Positions 53,816-63,810 of a stretch of DNA of 64,000 bases are shown here, in pieces. The position numbers and the translations under genes are program-made. Under the pieces are notes generated by a model that worked only from the letters and a program-made list of their open reading frames with translations, was not told where the DNA came from and made no database searches. The stretch's first letter is position 1, and the number at the start of each line of letters is the position of its first letter. The DNA is from Nostoc carneum NIES-2107 (lineage in GTDB: Bacteria; Cyanobacteriota; Cyanobacteriia; Cyanobacteriales; Nostocaceae), in assembly GCA_002368155.1 (NCBI GenBank), contig AP018180.1, positions 1,632,777-1,696,776 of the forward strand, read 5' to 3'.

Positions 53816-54216
53816 CATCTCAAGATTTGCCTCTGCTCTATAACTACCAACGAAAACGCTATGAATAGCGCCTGCGATGGCATCGTGTATAAATTTATCT
53901 CTAATTAGAGATGCAAAATTTTGTAGAGGTGTTACTCTTAACATCTCCACCCATTAAAAAAGATAATCAATAGCAAATTGGCATTATACCAATTAGTAAT
54001 TCCTCATATTCGCCTGTTGAAAATATGTATAGGGCATGAGAAAAATAGATTTTCATGTTTGGTTGTGGGTTTTTCCCGTAATTGACTAGCTTGAGAATAG
54101 GGGTACTTGTGCTAGAAAATATAGATTCTCATACCCTTTGTGAGCGATTTATCACATAACTGTTTAGTTAAAAAATTTGTTTTTAACCTAGCTGGGGTAA
54201 TTTCAATTATCTAAAA

Positions 54217-54462
54217 TGGGCAATTCAACTTGGATTTTCAGAAGCATAACCTCGCTGGTATCAAAATGAAAAACTGGTTGGTGTTGAAGATGTACGAGCC
54301 AGTTTGAATTAATCTTACGAAGCCTCAAAGCGTAACGCAGATGCACAGGAAAAAAAACCTAGAAGCGCAAAGTTTGCTAGAGAAGTAATGTCTCAAGAGT
54401 ATCCAAGAAAGCTTGAGGATTTCGACGGAATCGAAGTTGATGTTAGCGTAAAATCCGTGTAA
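54217..54462 (+). pseudogene. Possible gene remnant with two in-frame stops
   Basis: A frame reading WAIQLGFSEA-stop-PRWYQNEKLVGVEDVRASLN-stop-SYEASKRNADAQEKKPRSAK, then REVMSQEYPRKLEDFDGIE. The protein-like composition between two stops suggests a decayed short gene; no family recognised. The rest of the 746-base gap 53951-54696 is AT-rich without signal. Confidence 0.25.
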
Positions 54463-54696
54463 CTTTTAGATAAATCGTTAGTGGCAATATAATCCGTTCT
54501 GTTGGTAGAAACAGTAACCCGGAATAGTTTCACTTTTTTTGAGCGGTAAAACCTTGAATTTTTATGATTTTACTATAAATTTAAGCTCATCATTATTAAT
54601 AGAGAGTAAATAATAAATTGTAATGGATTTTACGGTGCGATTTGAAAAATTTTAGCCCCAATTAATCCTCCTTTTACCGAACAAAGCCATAATAGA

Positions 54697-55500
54697 TTAC
54701 TTTAATTTTAAAAGCTCGCTAGGATTTAAAAACTTAGGTGTATCCTTAGTCATAATTAAAGGTAATTTACCATCCCATCTTTGGATTGCTTGTCTCTCCA
54801 ATATCTCATTGGTTAAAGTATCATGTAGCAATCTATTGATTTCTGCTTCTCCTTTTGCCAGATTGACCTTAGCTTCTGCTTCTTTAGCTGCTTTGAGTGC
54901 TAAAAAGTCCGCTTTCTTAGCTTCTTGTTCGGCAATTTGTTTCGCCTCAACTGCTTCACTGAATTTATCAGAAAAATTGACATGAACAAGCGAGATATCA
55001 TCAACTGCAATATGGTAACCATGCAATCTTGTAGTTAATGCATCATCCACTCCAGATTTAACTTCTCCCCTTTTAGTAACTATTTCTTCTGCTGTATACT
55101 TTGCTACGACTGCTTTTAAAACTTCTTCTACAGCTGGATTAATAATTTTTTCAACTACATCTTTTTCATCACCAATCTCTTGAAAAGTTATATAGGTTTC
55201 TTCTGGGATAATGTGCCAGTTTAAGGCTACGTCGGTGAAAATATCTTGTAAGTCTTTAGAAGAAGCTTCCGCAGATATTTCTTGTTTTTGAATTCTGACG
55301 TTAATTTTTTTTACAGTATTAACAATAGGGATGATTAAATGTATACCTTCTTGTAAAACAGTTTCTTCGACTCTCCCCAATTGCATTAACACACCCCGTT
55401 CTCCGGGATTTACGATCACAAAAGGTGTTAATATTATTGTGATTAAACATAAAATTGCAGTTATTTTACCAGCCTTATTAGTTATTTTAATTTGTTTCAT
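54697..55500 (-). CDS. SPFH/prohibitin-family membrane protein, 267 aa
   Basis: One N-terminal membrane helix (ITAILCLITIILTPFVIV), the prohibitin-type start VNPGERGVLMQLGRVEETVL, then the core (DIFTDVALNWHI, YTAEEIVTKRGEVKSGVD) and a charged coiled-coil (EAKQIAEQEAKKADFLALKA). Prohibitin-like SPFH proteins assemble into membrane rings or microdomains and can regulate FtsH protease. The C-terminus ends normally. Neighbours are unrelated. Confidence 0.92.
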   Translation of the reverse strand: MKQIKITNKAGKITAILCLITIILTPFVIVNPGERGVLMQLGRVEETVLQEGIHLIIPIVNTVKKINVRIQKQEISAEASSKDLQDIFTDVALNWHIIPEETYITFQEIGDEKDVVEKIINPAVEEVLKAVVAKYTAEEIVTKRGEVKSGVDDALTTRLHGYHIAVDDISLVHVNFSDKFSEAVEAKQIAEQEAKKADFLALKAAKEAEAKVNLAKGEAEINRLLHDTLTNEILERQAIQRWDGKLPLIMTKDTPKFLNPSELLKLK

Positions 55501-55750
55501 ATCAATCAATACATATCTCAGTTGAGAAATAGCCTTTTGTCAGGGAAACTATACTCCATAATTAAGTTTAGAGAGAAGTATAAAAAAATTAGAATCAGGT
55601 TGGATTGCTAGATAATTTATGGTTTCAATATAGGTGTAGTTTAATATTTTTACAAGAGAAGATATTTATAATAATACGTCTTTGCGGTCAAATATTTTTA
55701 AACCACAAAGACGCTGAGATTATGAGATTTATAAGTGGAATGGGATAAAT

Positions 55751-56434
55751 CTATTTTTGAGATGCACCAACTGCGGTAGGTTCACCAAGCACTTTGCTAA
55801 ATCTTTCAATGTAGAAGCTCACAGGATTTTCTACGGCTTGAATGGATTGGCGATCGCGCAGTGTATTCCACCATTGTTGAATACGTGGTGTTTCGGCTGG
55901 TAAGCTAAATTTGCGGAAATGTTCGAGAACTGGTAAGCGTTCAAACCAAGGATAGAAGCTGATATCAACTAAACTTACCTTTTCTCCTAACCAGTAAGGG
56001 CCATTACCAGACAGCTTTCTTAATCCTTCTTGCTCAATATATAAGAGGGATTCGATAAACTCTCTGCGTCCTTGTTCTTGTTCGGTGCTATCTTTACCGC
56101 GCAGGAATTTGTTAAACGCAGGGACAAAGCGGGTATTAGCATAGTCGATCCAAATCCGGGCTATCGCTTTCGCTCCTGGTTCGCGAGGTAATAAAGCAGG
56201 CTCAGGAAAAACTTCTTCTAGATATTCATCGATGATGGCAGACTCATAAATATTGATATCGCCATGTGCGATCGCAGGGACTTTACCATAGCGCGAAATC
56301 TGCGTGTAGCCTTCGGGTTTATTTTGTAAGTCTATTTCAATCGGTGTAAATTCAATTCCTTTTTCTAGCAAAACAACACGGGTTCTTTGGGAGAAAGTTG
56401 AGGCTTTGGCGTAGTAAAGCTTGAGGTTACTCAT
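55751..56434 (-). CDS. Glutathione S-transferase, 227 aa
   Basis: A thioredoxin-like N-domain with [20 protein letters not shown] (Ser active-site region), [18 protein letters not shown] (cis-Pro and the ES glutathione-binding pair), and an all-helical C-domain ([20 protein letters not shown]). AAGGAAA lies just before the ATG. Probably detoxifies electrophiles or peroxides. Upstream of it, bases 56435-56858 hold only a terminator-like hairpin. Confidence 0.93.
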   Translation of the reverse strand: MSNLKLYYAKASTFSQRTRVVLLEKGIEFTPIEIDLQNKPEGYTQISRYGKVPAIAHGDINIYESAIIDEYLEEVFPEPALLPREPGAKAIARIWIDYANTRFVPAFNKFLRGKDSTEQEQGRREFIESLLYIEQEGLRKLSGNGPYWLGEKVSLVDISFYPWFERLPVLEHFRKFSLPAETPRIQQWWNTLRDRQSIQAVENPVSFYIERFSKVLGEPTAVGASQK

Positions 56435-56622
56435 TAACTGCTTTCCTTATGTTGTAGGTAATTCAGTATTGGGGATGGTGAATTCTGAGATGACTTTAGC
56501 TGGTATCTATACCAGCTAAACACAAAGTCCGGTTAATCGCTCGTCTTACCGTATAATATTTATATCATTATTGTCAACACCAGCAAAAACCTTGTCAGGC
56601 TAATGAAAATCCTGAGGAAATA

Positions 56623-56648
56623 AAAAACTCCATCCCTTTGGAGTTTTT
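56623..56648. terminator. Terminator-like hairpin with no adjacent gene
   Basis: AAAAACTCCA / TGGAGTTTTT, a 10-bp stem with a six-base loop and flanking A/T runs on both strands. The nearest gene on either side is too far for it to be an obvious 3' end. It may mark a lost gene or an unannotated small RNA. Confidence 0.6.
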
Positions 56649-56858
56649 GGGTATAGGGGATAGGGAAGAAGCTACCAATGCCCTATGCTCCAAGCTGCGG
56701 GGCAGATGTTCCTCTCCACCCACCAGGGATGAAGTTTCCCATCGCTTTCAATAAATTTAGCTTACCTAAAAATTAGCAATTAACAAATTTAGAACTACGT
56801 ATACTTTGTTTACTGAAGACTTGTATTGTCGAGAGGGTTATGCAATACTGCTAATTAA

Positions 56859-57095
56859 TCAACGGTAACTTGGTCGGTAAACAGTATTTAATGTTTCTGA
56901 TGCACACATTTTAAGAATCCAGCAACAAGGCATTGTTGGTACAAAAAAATATTGTGTTGAAAAACTGTCCCTCCAATTAATTCTCTTAGTATCTACAGAG
57001 TGTAGACAAATAGCCGCTTGTGGTTGTGGTTTGTCTGTTGGAGGCTTAGTCAAATATTGAGAAATTTCATGTAAGAGGTTGATTAAGTTCATCAT
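56859..57095 (-). CDS. Possible small hypothetical protein, 78 aa
   Basis: MMNLINLLHEISQYLTKPPT at the start, then CLHSVDTKRINWRDSFSTQY and MPCCWILKMCASETLN. Two ATGs in a row. Protein-like composition but no recognised domain or ribosome site. Reported because it would otherwise leave a 749-base gap; low support. Confidence 0.25.
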   Translation of the reverse strand: MMNLINLLHEISQYLTKPPTDKPQPQAAICLHSVDTKRINWRDSFSTQYFFVPTMPCCWILKMCASETLNTVYRPSYR

Positions 57096-57183
57096 TTGAA
57101 GCAAATGCCATCTTTACAGTATTGCTTGCAGATGCCAGACTTCAGCCTCACCAATTCAATGATGTAACTGTGGAGAAACTATC

Positions 57184-58662
57184 GTGACAATTGCTCTTGA
57201 ACGTCCCACGAAAAAGACTCGTTCAGCACAAATTCGGGAACAACTAGGTTATCCCATCATTGATACTGATGTACATACTCAAGAATTTGAACCGGCTTTT
57301 CTGGATTATTTAGAGCAGGTAGGCGGTTCTAAAATTGTTGATAGCTTTAGAGAACATTTACCTGGTGCTGGTCGTTTTCGTTGGTTCCAACAATCTTGGG
57401 AAGAACGCCATAAATACCGGACTGCGCGCCCACCCTTCTGGGGTCGTCCTACAAAAAACACCTTAGATTTAGCAACAATTACCCTACCAAAGCTGTTACA
57501 CGAACGCTTGCAAGAAGCAGGGACAGACTTTGCTGTGTTGTATCCCAACTTGGCAACCCTCGCACCGCAAATCAAGAACGATGAAATGCGGCGGGCGGTT
57601 TGTCGGGCGGCGAATCTCTATCATGCAGATATCTTCCGTCCTTATAGCGATCGCATTACCCCCATTGCCACAATTCCTCTCAACACACCAGAAGAAGGGA
57701 TTGAGGAATTAGAATATGCAATCAAAGAACTGGGGCTGAAAACAATTCAAATTCCTGGTTACGTCACTCGTGTAATTCCTGGCTTCGAGAAATATCCCGA
57801 ACAAGTGCAACGGGAAGCAACTTGGATTGATACCTTTGCTTTAGATAGTGCTTACGATTACGATCCCTTCTGGGCGAAGTGCGTTGAGTTAAAAGTTGTC
57901 CCCACCACTCATGCTTCTGGTATGGGTTGGACTTCACGTCGCTCAATTTCCAATTACCAATACAACCATATTGGACACTTTGCCTCCGCAGGTGAAGCAT
58001 TCTGCAAAGCCCTATTTTTTGGTGGAGTTACCCGTCGTTTCCCCACCCTGAAATTTGCCTTCCTCGAAGGTGGTTCCGCTTGGGGTGCTAGCCTCTACAC
58101 AGATATTATCTGGCATTGGGAAACCCGTAATCCAGAGATTTTACAGAATAACAACCCTGCTAATATCGATAGAGAAGGATTAGCAGAACTCTTCCGCACT
58201 TACGGTGGGGCAGAATTCCAAGGTCGTGCGGAGCAATTTGGTAGCGGTTTGGGCTTCCACGGACAACATCTATCACCTGCCGATCCAGGGGAATTGGATG
58301 AATTTGCCGCAGCTGGGATTACCAAAGCCGAAGATGTGCGCGATCGCTTCTTGAATCACTTCTACTTTGGTACAGAATCTGACGATACCAGGGCTGCTTA
58401 CGCCTTCCATCAAAAAGCCAACCCCTTTGGCGACAGAGTTAAAGCCTTCCTCGGTTCCGATTCTGGTCACTGGGATGTACCTGATATTACAGCTGTTACA
58501 TCTAACGCTTACAGCTTTGTCGAACGCGGCATTTTCAGCGAAGAAGACCTGCGCTACTTCTTGTCTATTCATCCTTTAGAGTTGTACACCAGTCTCAACC
58601 GTGACTTCTTCAAAGGTACAGCAATAGAAAAAGAAGCAGAAGGATATTTGAATAGGGCATAG
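57184..58662 (+). CDS. Amidohydrolase-2 family protein (ACMSD-like), 492 aa
   Basis: GTG start with GGAG upstream. A TIM-barrel metal hydrolase: IIDTDVHTQEF gives the DxH ligands (D29, H31), and TTHASGMGW carries a further metal His. GSDSGHWDVPD near the C-terminus provides the catalytic Asp. Longer than the minimal ACMSD fold, with an inserted ~100-residue segment. It could decarboxylate or hydrolyse an aromatic acid or amide; the sulfonate-type binding protein follows at 121 bases and may supply a linked substrate. Confidence 0.85.
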   Translation: MTIALERPTKKTRSAQIREQLGYPIIDTDVHTQEFEPAFLDYLEQVGGSKIVDSFREHLPGAGRFRWFQQSWEERHKYRTARPPFWGRPTKNTLDLATITLPKLLHERLQEAGTDFAVLYPNLATLAPQIKNDEMRRAVCRAANLYHADIFRPYSDRITPIATIPLNTPEEGIEELEYAIKELGLKTIQIPGYVTRVIPGFEKYPEQVQREATWIDTFALDSAYDYDPFWAKCVELKVVPTTHASGMGWTSRRSISNYQYNHIGHFASAGEAFCKALFFGGVTRRFPTLKFAFLEGGSAWGASLYTDIIWHWETRNPEILQNNNPANIDREGLAELFRTYGGAEFQGRAEQFGSGLGFHGQHLSPADPGELDEFAAAGITKAEDVRDRFLNHFYFGTESDDTRAAYAFHQKANPFGDRVKAFLGSDSGHWDVPDITAVTSNAYSFVERGIFSEEDLRYFLSIHPLELYTSLNRDFFKGTAIEKEAEGYLNRA

Positions 58663-58735
58663 GGCATGGGGCATAGGGCATGGGGCGTAACATCCCCAAT
58701 CCCCAGTCCCTAGTCCCAAATCCCTAATCCCAGCC
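58653..58735. repeat. Heptamer tracts (GGGCATA)n and (TCCCCAA/TCCCTAG)n
   Basis: Begin at the stop codon of the amidohydrolase gene and fill the gap to the next gene. Confidence 0.75.
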
Positions 58736-58782
58736 TCATTTGCTTGCCAACAAACAAGCTGAAAATTTTTTATAGAAAACCT

Positions 58783-59871
58783 ATGGTTGCTACAGTAAAA
58801 CCTGCATATATCAATATTTTTCGCCGCTTTACACTGCTTGTAGTGCCTGGATTGTTAACTCTGGCAACTTCATTAACTTTAGTTAGTTGTACGCAACAAA
58901 GCCAAAAAGCAGATAATCAATCTCCTGCTAGTAATGTAGCGGATGCTAATACTTCAAAAATTAAGACTAAGGTACTCCGGATGGGGTATCAACAAGCTGG
59001 CGATTTGGTGAGAGTAACCAAAGTATTAGAAAAGCGGCTAGAACCTTTGGGTATCAAGGTGGAATGGGCACAATTTGCCCAGGGGCCACAGCTGATGGAA
59101 GCAATGAATGTTGGCAAAATAGACTTAGGTTCTGTGGGAGAGACTCCCCCCATTTTTGCCCAAGCTGCTGGCGCTCAGATTGCTTATGTTGTTGGTAGAA
59201 GACGTACAGAAAATAGTGGTAAAGGTAGTGCGATCGTAGTGCCACCAGATTCTCCAATTAAGAGTATCAAAGATATTAAAGGACAAAAAGTTGTCTTCCA
59301 AAAAGCTTCTGCATCTCATTATTTCATCCTCCGAGCTTTGGAAGAAGCAGGCTTAAAATATAGTGATATTCAAGTTTTGAGCATACCAAACGTAGAAGCT
59401 GCGAGTGCTTTTTTGGAAGGTAAAATTCCCGTTTGGGTAACTGGTGATCCTCATCTAGCGCGCGCTGAAAAATTAGGTAAAGCAAGGGTAATTAAGAATA
59501 GCCAAGGACTTGATTCACCTGGTGGATACTATATTGGTTCCAAGCAGTTTGCAATTGATAATCCAGAACTGCTGAGGATTGTGATTGAGGAGATTGATAA
59601 AATTGAGCGCTGGGCTGAATCAAATCCCCAGGAAACTGCCAAGCTGATTTTACCATTTCAAAAACTCCCTCCAGATGTGATGGACTTGGTAATTAGCCGT
59701 CGGAGTTTTGGATTAAGAGCTATTTCGCCAGATTTAATTAGCGAACAACAAAGAGTTGCAGATTACTTTCATAAAAATGGCTTGATTCCTAAACCAATCA
59801 ATATCAAAGAAGCGACGCTCACAGATGAACAGTACGCTGCAATTACTCCCCCAACAATTAGTCAGAAATAG
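58783..59871 (+). CDS. Sulfonate-type (SsuA/NMT1-like) ABC substrate-binding lipoprotein, 362 aa
   Basis: Signal with lipobox SLTLVSC (C36). The binding-protein fold opens VLRMGYQQAGDLVRVTKVLE and continues EWAQFAQGPQLMEAMNVGKI, DLGSVGETPPIFAQAAG, and VFQKASASHYFILRALEEAG, as in aliphatic-sulfonate, nitrate/taurine and thiamin-precursor importers. No permease or ATPase gene follows, so the binding protein is an orphan or uses a remote ABC core. Heptamer tracts on both sides. Confidence 0.92.
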   Translation: MVATVKPAYINIFRRFTLLVVPGLLTLATSLTLVSCTQQSQKADNQSPASNVADANTSKIKTKVLRMGYQQAGDLVRVTKVLEKRLEPLGIKVEWAQFAQGPQLMEAMNVGKIDLGSVGETPPIFAQAAGAQIAYVVGRRRTENSGKGSAIVVPPDSPIKSIKDIKGQKVVFQKASASHYFILRALEEAGLKYSDIQVLSIPNVEAASAFLEGKIPVWVTGDPHLARAEKLGKARVIKNSQGLDSPGGYYIGSKQFAIDNPELLRIVIEEIDKIERWAESNPQETAKLILPFQKLPPDVMDLVISRRSFGLRAISPDLISEQQRVADYFHKNGLIPKPINIKEATLTDEQYAAITPPTISQK

Positions 59872-59874
59872 TGT

Positions 59875-60041
59875 GGGGATTAGGGACTGGGGATTGGTGA
59901 TTGGGGACTGGGGAATGAGTAATGAGTAATGAGTAATGAGTAATGAGTAATGGGGAAAAACACCAAATGACAAATGACAAATGACCAATTACCAATTACC
60001 AATTGCCCATTACCAATTACCCATTACCCAATGACAAAAGT
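59875..60041. repeat. Heptamer tracts (GGGGATT)n, (GAGTAAT)n, (CAATTAC)n
   Basis: Start three bases past the binding-protein stop. Include CAAATGA units of the same period. Confidence 0.85.
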
Positions 60042-60079
60042 CAAAATATTTACTTTAAATCTCAAGGAGTTCTATATTT

Positions 60080-60679
60080 ATGGCGCTGACAACATCAACA
60101 ATGCTACCTGTAGGTACTTTAGCACCTGATTTTCATTTACCAGATGTGGTTACAGGCGACACAATTTCACTTTCTACCTTTGCTGATAAAAAAGCGTTGC
60201 TGGTGATATTTCTCAGCCGTCATTGCCCTTTTGTGCAGCATATGAAATGGGAATTGGCAAAATTAGGTAAAGATTATCGCGATCGCAATTTGGGAATTGT
60301 GGCGATTAGCTCTAACGATAGTACCACTCACCCTGATGATGCGCCGGAATTACTCAAAGCTTTTGCCCAAGAATTGGATTTATCCTATCCTCTGCTTTAC
60401 GACGAATCACAGCAATCTGCGAAAAATTTCTTTGCTGCTTGCACTCCTGACTTTTTCCTTTTTGATAGCGAACGCAAGCTAGCTTATCGCGGACAATTGG
60501 ATGATAGCCGTCCTAAAAATGATAAGCCTGTAACTGGTGCTGATTTACGCAGGGCTATTGAAGATGTGTTGCGGGAGCGAGTGATTACTTGGGAACAAAA
60601 GCCGAGTATTGGTTGCAATATTAAATGGAAGCTAGGTAACGAACCTGCCTATTATAAAGTGCCAGCAGTTGCAGTATAA
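60080..60679 (+). CDS. Thioredoxin-fold (PRX-like/redoxin) protein, 199 aa
   Basis: AAGGAG about ten bases before ATG. AhpC/TSA-type thioredoxin fold: APDFHLPDVVTGDTISLSTF, FLSRHCPFVQHMKWELAKLG with the single Cys of a CPxxxH site, TPDFFLFDSERKLAYRGQLD, and a late Cys in SIGCNIKWK. The pattern of this PRX_like group suggests peroxide or thiol chemistry. Terminator follows. No known partner. Confidence 0.9.
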   Translation: MALTTSTMLPVGTLAPDFHLPDVVTGDTISLSTFADKKALLVIFLSRHCPFVQHMKWELAKLGKDYRDRNLGIVAISSNDSTTHPDDAPELLKAFAQELDLSYPLLYDESQQSAKNFFAACTPDFFLFDSERKLAYRGQLDDSRPKNDKPVTGADLRRAIEDVLRERVITWEQKPSIGCNIKWKLGNEPAYYKVPAVAV

Positions 60680-60724
60680 AGTTTATATGTGATATCAATT
60701 AGTCTCTCTAGGAATTAGGTTTGA

Positions 60725-60750
60725 AAAGGTGCGCTTCCGCACCTTTTTTT
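60725..60750 (+). terminator. Rho-independent terminator
   Basis: AAAGGTGCG / CGCACCTTT 9-bp stem with CTTC loop and a T-run. It lies 45 bases past the thioredoxin-fold stop. The remaining 60751-61135 is AT-rich without another signal. Confidence 0.92.
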
Positions 60751-61135
60751 ATTATACTAATAGTTAATTTTTATACTTTAAACTATCAATAAATATATCA
60801 AGGTCTTATTCTAAGGTTTAAAGATAATCCGCAAGTATTGCTTTCAAACCCATGCAAATACTTGCTTACAAATTTTAGGACGAGTCTAATATAATGGCTC
60901 TACTATCTAATTGTTTCTTTAACTTATTTAATCTTCTCTGTTTTAACTGATTTGCTTACCAATCTGAAGAAACTTAAAAAATGGTGTAATGACTGTGCCG
61001 AATTTATGCTTACTACCTTTGCTATCTCCGCTAACGATTTGGTATGAGCATCATAGTGAGCACAAAGGTGAGCACTTTTACCTCAATAACCCACCTACGC
61101 TAGAGACAGGAAAGAAATAGCGGTAGGTAATTTAT

Positions 61136-63595
61136 ATGACTCAAACTTTAGAACGCCAAGCTGGTGGCTTATATATTCAAACTTCTAATCAACAGCAAAT
61201 TGCTTTTCCTTTAAAGCACACTGAGGTACAAGCGCAAGTAGCGGGTAATATCTCACGGGTGGAAGTTACCCAAAGCTTTAAAAATCCCTTCACCACTACA
61301 TTAGAAGCTGTTTATATATTTCCGTTACCTGATGAAGCAGCTGTTGATGATATGCTGATTCGCATTGGCGATCGCACTATTCAAGGTAGTATTAAAAAGC
61401 GCCAGGAAGCACAGCAAATTTACGAGCAAGCGAAAAAACAAGGACAGACGGCTGGGCTGCTGGAACAGGAAAGAGATAACATTTTTACCCAATCCCTGGC
61501 TAATATCAAACCCGGTGAGCAAATTGATGTGATTATTCGCTACACCGAAAGCCTACAATTTACGGCGGGAAATTATGAATTTGTATTTCCTATGGTGGTT
61601 GGGCCGCGTTACATTCCTGGGACAATCATTGAAGATAATACCCAAGGTGGCGGTTCGGCGGCTGCACCGATGCTGCAAAATCAAGATACTGACTTAGTAC
61701 CAGATGCTTCGCGCTTAAATGCACCGATTTTACCTGCGGGTACTCGCTCTCATCATGATATTAATGTCACAGTAGAAATTGATGCGGGTGTGGAGATTCA
61801 GGATATTTCCTCACCTTCTCACCAAATCCAAATCGCCTATGAAGGACAACGAGTAAAAGTAAAACTAGCGGGTGGAGATACAATTCCCAATAAAGATTTG
61901 ATTTTACGCTACCAAGTAGCAAGTAAAAGCACTCAAGCAACTGTACTTTCCCAAAATGACGAACGGGGTGGACACTTTGCCGTTTATTTAATTCCGGCTG
62001 TCCAGTATCGCCCAGAACAGATGGTTCCTAAAGATATGGTGTTTCTGATTGACACCTCTGGTTCTCAAAGTGGCGCGCCATTAATGCAATGTCAGGAATT
62101 GATGCGGCGTTTTATTAATGGGCTGAATCCTGATGACACTTTCAGCATTATTGATTTTTCTGATACCACTCAACAACTTTCGCCTGTTCCCCTCCCCAAT
62201 ACCCCGCAAAATCGCGCCTTAGCAATTAATTACATCAATCAATTAAATGCGGGTGGGGGAACAGAAATGTTACGCGGGATTCGTGCGGTGTTGAACTTCC
62301 CCGTTACAGATCCCGGACGCTTGCGGAGTATTGTATTACTGACTGATGGTTATATCGGCAACGAAAACCAAATTTTGGCAGAAGTGCAACGCCAACTCAA
62401 ACCAGGAACCCGCCTCTACAGCTTTGGTGCAGGTAGTTCGGTGAATCGTTTCTTACTCAATCGTATTGCGGAATTAGGGCGGGGTATGGCGCGAGTAATT
62501 CGCTATGATGAATCAACTGATCAAGTAGTGGAAAAATTCTTCCGCCAGATTAACAATCCTGTCCTCGCCAACATTAACTTGCAATGGGAAGGCAATGGTG
62601 CATCCCCAGTGATGTATCCTTCCACGCCACCAGATTTATTTGCAGAACAGCCGTTAGTGCTATTTGGGCGTAAACCAGACAGCCGTGCAGGAAAATTGCA
62701 TATTACTGGCATTGCTGCGGGTGGTACGCGCTACCAACACACCTTCCAACTGGATTTTACAGCCACAGGTAATCCTGCGATCGCACAACTTTGGGGACGT
62801 TCCCGCATCAAAGATTTGATGAATCAGATGGTGAGTGGTGAAACCAAGCTAGGCATTGAAGCAGTAACAGATACAGCCCTTACCTATCAACTGTTATCGC
62901 AGTATACCGCCTTCGTTGCCGTCAGCGATGATGTGCGTGTCAATCCCAGCGAGGCTTCTGTTTCTGTGCAAGTACCCGTAGAAATGCCTGAAGGTATTAG
63001 CTATGAGGGCATATTTGGTAATGCTGTAGCACCAATGATCAGTATTCCATATACTGCACCTGAGTTTCTGCAACGCCGAAGATCTGAGCCTATGGCTCAA
63101 TCAGCCCCAGCCCCCATATCTCCCCCTGCACCAATGGCAGAAATGCCACCAATGGCAAAACCATCTTTTGATGTGATGGATTTATTCAAAGTAGAAAAGA
63201 AAAAGGCTAAAGAGGAAACTAATTATCCAGTTCCAGGTGGAGGAAATTTTGGCACTAGAGATGCAGAGTTAGAAGATTTGGCAGGTAAACTCTCAGAAAT
63301 TGCGCCTGTTTATTGTCCGCAAATTGTAAGTGTATCAGGATTAGATCAACAGATGATTGCTTTACTAACTCAACATTTACAATCAATTCAGTTCTCTACA
63401 ATTTTCAGTGGCAATTTAGTCTTTGATTTGCAAATCAGCAAAGGACGAGTGAGACAAGTAGTGCTTGACGAGCAGTTGTCTTCTCTCAAAGAACATGATG
63501 TGATTGAAAGAATTAGGCGATCGCTCTTAACTTGGCGAATACCCCGAATTTTCACAACCACCGTCATTCTCACAATTCAAATGCAACAAGTCTAA
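61136..63595 (+). CDS. VIT/VWA-domain protein (inter-alpha-trypsin-inhibitor-like), 819 aa
   Basis: A VIT domain at ~5-140 (VEVTQSFKNPFTTTLEAVYI, FPLPDEAAVDDMLIRIGDRT, EQIDVIIRYTESLQF) then a VWA domain from ~300 with the MIDAS motif FLIDTSGSQSG (D306), LNAGGGTEML and IVLLTDGYIGNE. A Pro/Ala-rich hinge (APAPISPPAPMAEMPPMAK) precedes a ~110-residue C-terminal domain. No signal peptide, so the MIDAS would bind a protein partner in the cytoplasm. Function unknown; cyanobacterial members are widespread. Confidence 0.92.
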   Translation: MTQTLERQAGGLYIQTSNQQQIAFPLKHTEVQAQVAGNISRVEVTQSFKNPFTTTLEAVYIFPLPDEAAVDDMLIRIGDRTIQGSIKKRQEAQQIYEQAKKQGQTAGLLEQERDNIFTQSLANIKPGEQIDVIIRYTESLQFTAGNYEFVFPMVVGPRYIPGTIIEDNTQGGGSAAAPMLQNQDTDLVPDASRLNAPILPAGTRSHHDINVTVEIDAGVEIQDISSPSHQIQIAYEGQRVKVKLAGGDTIPNKDLILRYQVASKSTQATVLSQNDERGGHFAVYLIPAVQYRPEQMVPKDMVFLIDTSGSQSGAPLMQCQELMRRFINGLNPDDTFSIIDFSDTTQQLSPVPLPNTPQNRALAINYINQLNAGGGTEMLRGIRAVLNFPVTDPGRLRSIVLLTDGYIGNENQILAEVQRQLKPGTRLYSFGAGSSVNRFLLNRIAELGRGMARVIRYDESTDQVVEKFFRQINNPVLANINLQWEGNGASPVMYPSTPPDLFAEQPLVLFGRKPDSRAGKLHITGIAAGGTRYQHTFQLDFTATGNPAIAQLWGRSRIKDLMNQMVSGETKLGIEAVTDTALTYQLLSQYTAFVAVSDDVRVNPSEASVSVQVPVEMPEGISYEGIFGNAVAPMISIPYTAPEFLQRRRSEPMAQSAPAPISPPAPMAEMPPMAKPSFDVMDLFKVEKKKAKEETNYPVPGGGNFGTRDAELEDLAGKLSEIAPVYCPQIVSVSGLDQQMIALLTQHLQSIQFSTIFSGNLVFDLQISKGRVRQVVLDEQLSSLKEHDVIERIRRSLLTWRIPRIFTTTVILTIQMQQV

Positions 63596-63614
63596 AGTAT
63601 TTTTCATAGTAAAT

Positions 63615-63664
63615 CGGCGGGAAACTTCATCCCCTTTTGGGTAGTTGAAGTTACTATCCCGCCG
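63615..63664. terminator. Nested hairpin after the VWA gene
   Basis: Outer stem CGGCGGGA / TCCCGCCG and inner stem AACTTCA / TGAAGTT, 19 bases past the stop. It shares the 15-mer GGGAAACTTCATCCC with 56726-56740. May terminate or may be a repeat-element remnant. Confidence 0.5.
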
Positions 63665-63667
63665 ACT

Positions 63668-63800
63668 TTGGTAATTGGTAATATCATGTCCGGTTGAACT
63701 ATCACATCTGTGAAGGTTGGTAATAGGTCATGGGTAATAGGTAATGGGTAATGGGAAATAAAAATACAGTTTACCAATTACCAATTGCCAATTACCAAAA
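63668..63800. repeat. Heptamer tracts (GGTAATT)n and (CAATTAC)n
   Basis: GGTAATAGGTAATGGGTAAT-type units, then complementary ACCAATTACCAATTGCCAA, which could pair as a long hairpin. Confidence 0.8.
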
Positions 63801-63810
63801 AGAATTGGTA

